Origin: Marinimicrobium agarilyticum DSM 16975
GTDB lineage: Bacteria; Pseudomonadota; Gammaproteobacteria; Pseudomonadales; Cellvibrionaceae
DNA: 64,000 nt
NCBI RefSeq assembly: GCF_000423345.1
Contig: NZ_AUHU01000003.1
Coordinates: 434,001-498,000 of the forward strand
Direction: 5' to 3'
Both the position numbers and the translations under genes were made by a program. The notes beneath the pieces are model-generated. The model saw only the letters and a list, made by a program, of their open reading frames with translations. It was not told the origin of the DNA and searched no databases. Below are positions 58,209 through 64,000 of the stretch, in pieces (position 1 is the first letter of the stretch; every line of letters begins with the position of its first letter).

Positions 58209-61200
58209 TCAATTCAGAATTTCACTTAGATACTGCCCCGTATAAGACCGCTTCCGCTTGGTCACAGTATCCGGTTTACCTTGCGCAATAACTTTCCCAC
58301 CATGCTGGCCACCCTCCGGCCCCATATCGATAATCCAGTCGGACTCGGCAATCACATCCAGGTTGTGCTCAATCACCAGTACGGAATTACCCGCATCCAC
58401 CAGTCGGTGCAGTACGTGCAGCAGTTTGTCCACGTCCGCCATGTGCAGCCCTACGGTGGGTTCGTCCAGCACGTAGAGGTTGTGCTGTGAGCGTCTTCCT
58501 TTGTTGTCTTCCGGGGTCATGTTGGCTTTGCTGAGTTCGGCCACCAGTTTGATACGTTGGGCTTCGCCGCCACTCAGGGTCGGGCTTTGTTGGCCCAGAG
58601 TGAGGTAGCCCAGGCCCACGTCCTGCAACAGGCTCAGGGCGTGGTGGACTTTGGTGATGGGGGCGAAGAACTCGGCGGCCTCGTCGATGTTCATGGCCAG
58701 GACGTCACCGATGTGTTTGCCTTTGTAGGTGACGCTCAGGGTTTCGTCGTTGAAGCGCCAGCCGTGGCACACGTCGCAGGGCACGCGTACGTCGGGCAGG
58801 AAGTTCATCTCGATTTTCTGCTCGCCCTGGCCGCCGCAGGCTTCGCAGCGGCCATCGCCGGCATTGAAGGAAAAGCGTGCGGGGGTATAGCCGCGCAGGC
58901 GCGCGTCCACGGTGCCGGCGAAGAGTTTGCGGATGGTGTCCCAGATGCCGATGTAGGTCGCCGGGCAGGAGCGCGGCGTTTTGCCGATGGGGGTCTGGTC
59001 GACTTCCAGAATGCGGTCGATGCTTTCCCAGCCGGTGATCTGTTCTACGCCGGTCCACTGCTGTTTTTTCTTGCGTTTGTGGGTAATGGCCTGCTTCACA
59101 TTGGGGTAGAGCACGCCCCGTATCAGCGTGCTTTTGCCGCTGCCGCTGACGCCGGTAACGGCAACCAGTTGGCGCAGCGGGACCGACACGGTGACATTGT
59201 TCAGGTTGTTCTGCCGTGCGCCGGTCAGTTGCAGTTGTTCTTTGTCCCAGAGGCCGCGCATCTCCGGGTTGCGCAAACCGGGCAGAGGGTGGCGTAGCGG
59301 TTCGGAGAGCATTTTCCCGGTGAGGGAGCGTTTGTTGCTCATGATCTTTTTCAGGGTGCCGTACGCCACGACTTCCCCGCCGTTGACGCCGGCGCGCGGG
59401 CCCATGTCGATCAGGTGGTCTGCTTCGCGGATGGTGTCTTCATCATGCTCGACCACCACGACGGTGTTGCCCTGGGTCTGCAATTCGCGCAGGGTTTCGA
59501 TCAGGCGGCGGTTGTCGCGCGTGTGCAGGCCGATGGTGGGTTCGTCCAGTACGTAACACACGCCCTGCAGGCTGGAGCCGAGCTGCGCCGCCAGGCGGAT
59601 GCGTTGGGCTTCGCCGCCGCTCAGGGTGGGCGCGGCCCGGTCCAGGCTCAGGTAGTTGAGCCCGACTTTCTGCAGGAACTGGAGGCGGCTGTGCATTTCC
59701 GTGAGCAGGTCGCGGGCAATGGCCTGTTCGTACGCTTTGAGCTTGAGTTTTTTGAACCATTGCTCGGCGGCGTCTACCGGCAGTGAAGCCAGGTCGGCGA
59801 TGGAATGATCGCGAAAGCGAACGGCCCGGGCCGTCGGGTTGAGGCGTTGGCCGTCGCAGCTCGGGCAGGTTTTCTCCGTGCCTTCTTCCTCGTCGGGCCG
59901 CCAGGTACGTTCTTCCCCGGTCTGCTCCTCGTCAAAGCCTTTGATGATTTGTCCCGTGCCGTAACAGCTTTTGCACCAGCCGTGTTTGGAGTTGTAGGAG
60001 AACAGGCGCGGGTCCAGTTCATCGAAGCCGCTGCCGCAACTCGGACAGGCGCGGTTGGTGGAGAACAGACGTTCGCCGCTGGCCTGTTTGCCGGTGCGTT
60101 TATCCACCGGGGCGACAATGACCACGCCGTTGCCCAGGCTCAGGGCCTGTTCCAGCCCTTCCCTCAGCGCGCGTTCGTTGTTGGGGGAAACGGTCACGTC
60201 TGACAGCGGCAGTTCGATATTGTGCTCGCGGTAGCGGTCGAGTTTGGGCCAGTCGGCGGTGGGTTGGTAGTCCCCGTCCACCCGCAGTTGCGGGTAGCCG
60301 CGCCCGGCGGCCCACTCGGCCAGCTCGCGGTAGATACCCTTGCGCGCCACGACCATGGGGGCGAGCAGCGTGACCTCCCGGTTGCGGTAGTCTTTCTGAA
60401 CGCGGGCCAGAATGGCTTCGGGCGTTTGTGGCTCGATGGGCACGTCGCAGTCCGGGCAGTACTGGGTGCCGAGTTTGACGTACAGCAGGCGCAGGTAGTG
60501 GTAGATCTCGGTCAGGGTGGCCAGGGTACTTTTGCGACCGCCGCGACTGGTGCGCTGTTCGATGGCGACAGCGGGCGGGATGCCGTAGATGGCGTCCACA
60601 TCCGGGCGGGACGCGGGCTGCACAAACTGGCGGGCGTAGGCGTTCAGGGATTCCAGGTAGCGGCGCTGGCCTTCGCCGAAAATCAGGTCGAAGGCGAGGG
60701 TGCTTTTACCGCTGCCGCTGACCCCCGAGATGACCGTGAGCTTGTCCCGCGGAATGGTGACGTCGATGTTCTTCAGGTTGTGCTCGCGGGCGTGGTGAAC
60801 GCTGATCACCCGCTCGGCCGCCGGCGCGCGTTTTTTGGCGATGACGGGCAACGGGGCGCCCTGGGTCAAGGACTGTTCGTAGTCCTTGAGCGCCTTGGCG
60901 GTATAGCCGTCGGGTTGGGCCATCAGCTGCGTGGGTGTGCCCTCGGCCAGCAATTGACCGCCGGCATCGCCGCCTTCGGGGCCGATGTCGATCAACCAGT
61001 CGGCCCCGCGAATGACGTCCAGGTTGTGTTCGATCACCAACAGCGAGTGGCCGGCATCCTGTAACTGCCGGAAGGCGCCCATCAGGGTGGCGATGTCGGC
61101 AAAGTGCAGGCCGGTGGTGGGTTCGTCGAACAGGAACAGAATGTGCTCTTGATCTTTGGCCCGCGTGTTCGCGAGGTGGCCGGCCAGTTTCAGGCGCTGG

Positions 61201-63842
61201 GCTTCGCCGCCGCTCAAGGTGGGTACGGCTTGGCCCAGTTGGACATATTCCAGGCCCACGTCCGAGAGCGGTTGCAGGCTGCGTTGCACCTCGGGTTTGT
61301 CCCGGAAAAATTCCAGCCCTTCGGCGACGGTCATCGCGAGGGCGTCGGCGATGGAGATGGCCCGCGGGGTGTCGTTGCCGGCGGCGCCTTCCAATACTTT
61401 GACTTCCAGAATTTCATCCCGGAAACGTCTGCCATCGCAGTCCGGGCAGCGCAGGTACACATCGCTCAGAAATTGCATTTCCACATGCTCAAAACCGTTG
61501 CCCTGGCAGGTGGGGCAGCGGCCATTGCCGGAGTTGAAGCTGAAGGTGCCCGGGGTGTAGCCGCGTTCTTTGGCCAGGGGGGTGGCCACAAACAGTTTGC
61601 GAATCGCGTCGAAGGCGCCGACGTAGGTGGCGGGTGTGGAGCGGGTGGTTTTGCCGATGGGGCTCTGGTCGACCATGACGGCGCGGTCGATGTGTTCCAG
61701 GCCTTCTATGCGTGTGTGTTCGCCCGGGGCTTCGGTCTGCTCGCCCAGGGATTTTAGGATGGCGGGGTAGAGGATCTGGCGCATCAGGGTGGATTTGCCG
61801 GAGCCGCTGACGCCGGTCAGGCAGACGAGTTGGCCCAGGGGGATGCGAACGTCAATGTTCTTGAGGTTGTTTTCTCGGGCCCCATGGATGGTGATGGCGC
61901 CTTGCTGGTCCGCCTGGTCCGGAGAGACCTGTCCGGGACTCGCCGTGGACCCATCCGTGGGGGCTCGAGCACAGCTTCCCTGCTGAGCACGGTCCCGGAC
62001 AGGTGTACCCGGAACCTGCTCATGGTTGCCCGAAACCTGTTTGGTTCCGTTCAAGTAGCTCGCGGTGAGGTTGGTTTTGCGTTTGAGCAACGCCTTGGGG
62101 GTGCCGAAGAATTCGATGTGGCCGCCATTGCGGCCGGGGCCCGGGCCGATGTCGAGGATTCGGTCGGCGGCCAGGATCACTTGGGGGTCGTGTTCGACCA
62201 CGAGGAGTGAGTTTCCGGCGTCGCGTAGGCGGTGGAGGACTTTGACCAACCGCTCGATGTCCCTTGGGTGGAGGCCGGTGCTGGGTTCGTCCAGGACGAA
62301 CAGGGTGTTGACCAGGGAGGTGCCGAGGGCGGTGGTGAGGTTGATGCGCTGGACTTCGCCGCCGCTCAGGGTGCGGGATTGGCGGTCCAGGGTGAGGTAG
62401 TCCAGGCCGACTTCGCACAGGTAGCCCAGGCGCGCGCGGATTTCTTCCAGCAGTAGCTGGGTGGGTTCATCCGCCCGGCTGTTCAATTGTTCGAAGAAAT
62501 CGCCGCAGCGGGCGAGGGGCAGTTGCATCACGTCGGCGATGTTCAGCCCCGGCAGTTGGTTGAACTGGGCGGGCGATAGGGTGCTGCCCTTGGGCACGAA
62601 ACGGTGGCGCCCGTTCAGGGCCTGCTCGGCCGCCTCGCGGGAGCCGACGCGCCACCAGAGTGAGCCGGGCTTCAGGCGGGCGCCGCCGCAGTCCTGGCAG
62701 GGGGTGTAGGCGCGGTATTTGGACAGTAGCACCCGGATGTGCATTTTGTAGGACTTGCTTTCCAGCCAGTCAAAGAACTCCCGTACGCCGTACCAGACGC
62801 CTTTGTCCCAGCCTCCTTCGCCCTGGAGAACCCACTGTTTCTGGTCTTCCGTGAGGTCGGCCCAGGGCTTGGTGATGGGGATGCCGCGCTTTTTGGCAAA
62901 GCGGATCAGGTCCCGCTGGACTTCGTTGAAGGATGGCGTCTGGATCGGTTTGATGGCGCCGTCTTTGAGGCTCTTGCGATCATCGGGAATGACCAGTCCG
63001 TAGTCCACGCCGATGATGCGTCCAAAGCCCCGGCAGCTCTCGCAGGCGCCCAGCGGCGAGTTGAAGGAGAATTGGCTCGGGGTCGGCTCCGGGTAGTCGA
63101 TGTCGCAGCTCGGGCAGTGGTGGTGGCTGGAAAAGCGCACCGGTGTGCCCGCCTCGCGATTGTCGTCCAGCGGGTAAAGCAACACGTGGCCCTTGCCGAA
63201 GTGCAGGGCGGTTTCCACCGCCTCAGTCAGGCGGCTGCGGTTCTCAGCGGTGAGCTTCAGTCGGTCCTGCACCACTTCGGCCCGGTTGCCGTCGCGCCGG
63301 TGCAGGCGGGCGTAGCCCTGCTGGTTGAGCAGTTGCAGCACCTCATCCTCACTGAGCTTTTCCGGGACGTTGATGGGCAGGCAGATCATCAGGCGCTGGC
63401 CCTTGGGCCAGTCCCGGTACAGGGCTTCCACGATGCTCTGCGGGGTGTCCTTGATCACTTCCCGGCCGCAGCCCTGGCAGTACAGGTGCGCGAGCCGGGC
63501 GAACAGTAGCTTGAGGTAGTCGTTCAGCTCGGTCATGGTGCCCACGGTGGAGCGGGAGGTGCGCACCGTGTTGCTTTGCTCAATGGCGATGGCCGGCGGA
63601 ATGCCGTCAATGCTGTCCACGGCGGGCTTGTCCATCCGATCCAGAAACTGGCGGGCGTAGGCGGAGAAGGTCTCCACGTAACGGCGCTGGCCTTCGGCGT
63701 AAATGGTATCGAACGCCAGAGTGGACTTGCCCGAGCCACTGACGCCGGTGACCACCACCATTTCCCCCAGGGGGATGTCCAGGTCCAGGTTCTTGAGGTT
63801 GTTCTGCCGCGCGCCGCGCACGGTGATGACTTCATGAGGCAT
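58209..63842 (-). CDS. uvrA: Double-length UvrA-like excinuclease subunit (two UvrA modules in one chain)
   Basis: Cytoplasmic ABC ATPase that recognises DNA damage in nucleotide excision repair. Normal UvrA has about 940 residues and two ATPases; this chain has 1877 and four. Walker [10 protein letters not shown] occurs near residues 33, 675, 1040 and 1560, and LSGGExQR signatures near 490, 875, 1407 and 1757. Each half has UvrA zinc modules (for example CPSCDIDY...CESCRGFG and CPSCGSGF...CKSCYGTG; also CPTCQGNG...CPDCDG and CEACGGQG...CDVCHG). Thus it can form an intramolecular UvrA pair. Start ATG 63842 ([16 protein letters not shown]) lacks a good ribosome site; a TTG at 63912-63914 would add 24 residues. 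A palindromic insertion lies at 61927-62004. A separate standard UvrA may exist elsewhere in the genome. Confidence 0.88.
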   Translation of the reverse strand: MPHEVITVRGARQNNLKNLDLDIPLGEMVVVTGVSGSGKSTLAFDTIYAEGQRRYVETFSAYARQFLDRMDKPAVDSIDGIPPAIAIEQSNTVRTSRSTVGTMTELNDYLKLLFARLAHLYCQGCGREVIKDTPQSIVEALYRDWPKGQRLMICLPINVPEKLSEDEVLQLLNQQGYARLHRRDGNRAEVVQDRLKLTAENRSRLTEAVETALHFGKGHVLLYPLDDNREAGTPVRFSSHHHCPSCDIDYPEPTPSQFSFNSPLGACESCRGFGRIIGVDYGLVIPDDRKSLKDGAIKPIQTPSFNEVQRDLIRFAKKRGIPITKPWADLTEDQKQWVLQGEGGWDKGVWYGVREFFDWLESKSYKMHIRVLLSKYRAYTPCQDCGGARLKPGSLWWRVGSREAAEQALNGRHRFVPKGSTLSPAQFNQLPGLNIADVMQLPLARCGDFFEQLNSRADEPTQLLLEEIRARLGYLCEVGLDYLTLDRQSRTLSGGEVQRINLTTALGTSLVNTLFVLDEPSTGLHPRDIERLVKVLHRLRDAGNSLLVVEHDPQVILAADRILDIGPGPGRNGGHIEFFGTPKALLKRKTNLTASYLNGTKQVSGNHEQVPGTPVRDRAQQGSCARAPTDGSTASPGQVSPDQADQQGAITIHGARENNLKNIDVRIPLGQLVCLTGVSGSGKSTLMRQILYPAILKSLGEQTEAPGEHTRIEGLEHIDRAVMVDQSPIGKTTRSTPATYVGAFDAIRKLFVATPLAKERGYTPGTFSFNSGNGRCPTCQGNGFEHVEMQFLSDVYLRCPDCDGRRFRDEILEVKVLEGAAGNDTPRAISIADALAMTVAEGLEFFRDKPEVQRSLQPLSDVGLEYVQLGQAVPTLSGGEAQRLKLAGHLANTRAKDQEHILFLFDEPTTGLHFADIATLMGAFRQLQDAGHSLLVIEHNLDVIRGADWLIDIGPEGGDAGGQLLAEGTPTQLMAQPDGYTAKALKDYEQSLTQGAPLPVIAKKRAPAAERVISVHHAREHNLKNIDVTIPRDKLTVISGVSGSGKSTLAFDLIFGEGQRRYLESLNAYARQFVQPASRPDVDAIYGIPPAVAIEQRTSRGGRKSTLATLTEIYHYLRLLYVKLGTQYCPDCDVPIEPQTPEAILARVQKDYRNREVTLLAPMVVARKGIYRELAEWAAGRGYPQLRVDGDYQPTADWPKLDRYREHNIELPLSDVTVSPNNERALREGLEQALSLGNGVVIVAPVDKRTGKQASGERLFSTNRACPSCGSGFDELDPRLFSYNSKHGWCKSCYGTGQIIKGFDEEQTGEERTWRPDEEEGTEKTCPSCDGQRLNPTARAVRFRDHSIADLASLPVDAAEQWFKKLKLKAYEQAIARDLLTEMHSRLQFLQKVGLNYLSLDRAAPTLSGGEAQRIRLAAQLGSSLQGVCYVLDEPTIGLHTRDNRRLIETLRELQTQGNTVVVVEHDEDTIREADHLIDMGPRAGVNGGEVVAYGTLKKIMSNKRSLTGKMLSEPLRHPLPGLRNPEMRGLWDKEQLQLTGARQNNLNNVTVSVPLRQLVAVTGVSGSGKSTLIRGVLYPNVKQAITHKRKKKQQWTGVEQITGWESIDRILEVDQTPIGKTPRSCPATYIGIWDTIRKLFAGTVDARLRGYTPARFSFNAGDGRCEACGGQGEQKIEMNFLPDVRVPCDVCHGWRFNDETLSVTYKGKHIGDVLAMNIDEAAEFFAPITKVHHALSLLQDVGLGYLTLGQQSPTLSGGEAQRIKLVAELSKANMTPEDNKGRRSQHNLYVLDEPTVGLHMADVDKLLHVLHRLVDAGNSVLVIEHNLDVIAESDWIIDMGPEGGQHGGKVIAQGKPDTVTKRKRSYTGQYLSEILN
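61927..62004. repeat. MITE/REP-like palindrome inserted in frame within uvrA
   Basis: ACCTGTCCGGGA (61927-61938) and TCCCGGACAGGT (61993-62004) are perfect 12-bp inverted ends of a 78-bp element with further small stems inside. It lies in frame in the linker between the first two ATPases of uvrA (residues about 613-638) and encodes a low-complexity Pro/Ala/Ser/Arg-rich stretch. Confidence 0.7.
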
Positions 63843-63879
63843 AGAGGCTGCTGCGTCCGGTGTTGGAGGCTGATAGAGG

Positions 63880-63937
63880 CTCCCTAATATACGGGAGTTG
63901 GTCAGTACGACCAAGGCGGCCGGAAGGATGACCGGCC
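63880..63937 (-). promoter_or_regulatory. uvrA leader: two short inverted repeats
   Basis: CTCCC-TAATATAC-GGGAG (63880-63897) and GGCCGG-AAGGATGA-CCGGCC (63918-63937) lie upstream of the uvrA ATG. No canonical LexA box (CTG-N10-CAG) is visible, and nothing else is recognisable from here to the right edge. Confidence 0.35.
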
Positions 63938-64000
63938 CTGTGTTATAGTCACAATGTAACTAAGGCGGCCTCGACGCCGCCGTTCACTCAGAATAATCAG

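Noticed and set aside
1-64000. CRISPR array, tRNA or rRNA genes, prophage
   Set aside because: No regularly spaced repeats of 25-40 bases with unique spacers, no tRNA cloverleaf-like segment, and no phage structural, integrase or terminase genes were seen.
63843-64000. LexA-controlled promoter for uvrA
   Set aside because: No CTG-N10-CAG type site is present; only short unrelated inverted repeats were found.

Overview
The window looks like chromosomal DNA of a free-living, polysaccharide-degrading gammaproteobacterium. TamA/TamB, RadA, TatD, EttA, NhaD, PilZ and Mak proteins of gammaproteobacterial type sit among secreted or lipoprotein glycoside hydrolases (GH9, GH28, GH95) and a GH94 phosphorylase resembling the Saccharophagus cellobionic acid phosphorylase. 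This suggests a Cellvibrionaceae-like organism (Saccharophagus, Cellvibrio or Marinimicrobium relatives); that placement is inference. I saw no rRNA, tRNA or CRISPR array.

Layout. 1-8.1 kb: 3' part of a GH9 lipoprotein, a strong terminator, then the overlapping tamA-tamB pair. 8.1-16.9 kb: a membrane GGDEF-EAL protein, tatD, a GH28 pectinase, a MATE pump and radA. 17.1-25 kb: a porin followed by a BCCT osmolyte transporter, a DoxX-like membrane protein, two PilZ proteins, fructokinase mak and the antiporter nhaD. 25-30.1 kb: small unknown genes, a periplasmic binding-protein-like sensor, ettA, and a small membrane protein overlapping a 2H phosphoesterase. 30.2-38.7 kb: a carbohydrate block with GH95, an LprI/RTX-like secreted protein, and a symporter plus GH94 phosphorylase pair behind a LacI-type operator.

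39.6-44.3 kb is visibly AT-richer and scrambled. It holds a doubly broken lipoprotein gene, small membrane proteins, two nearly identical tautomerase genes, a truncated copy of a TonB-like gene and a perfect 22-bp inverted repeat. 44.4-50.9 kb is a sugar-oxidation locus: a PAS-AraC regulator divergent from an epimerase, a Gfo/Idh/MocA oxidoreductase and a 1191-residue ThuA/dehydrogenase/HEAT/di-cytochrome c lipoprotein. I regard this as the most interesting system in the window.

51-58.2 kb is accessory: a DUF4377 lipoprotein, FrnE-like oxidoreductase, autoregulated-looking Fic protein, HigBA-like toxin-antitoxin pair, truncated pirin, HNH nuclease, CoiA-like zinc-ribbon nuclease and two unknowns, punctuated by REP-like palindromes. 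58.2-63.8 kb is a double-length UvrA (four ABC modules in one chain) whose coding region carries an in-frame palindromic insertion.

How the genes may work together: the GH9, GH28 and GH95 enzymes would release oligosaccharides outside the cytoplasm. The symporter and GH94 enzyme would import and phosphorolyse cellobionate-like disaccharides. The ThuA/cytochrome locus would oxidise sugars in the periplasm and send electrons to the respiratory chain. These functional links are inferred from families and gene order.
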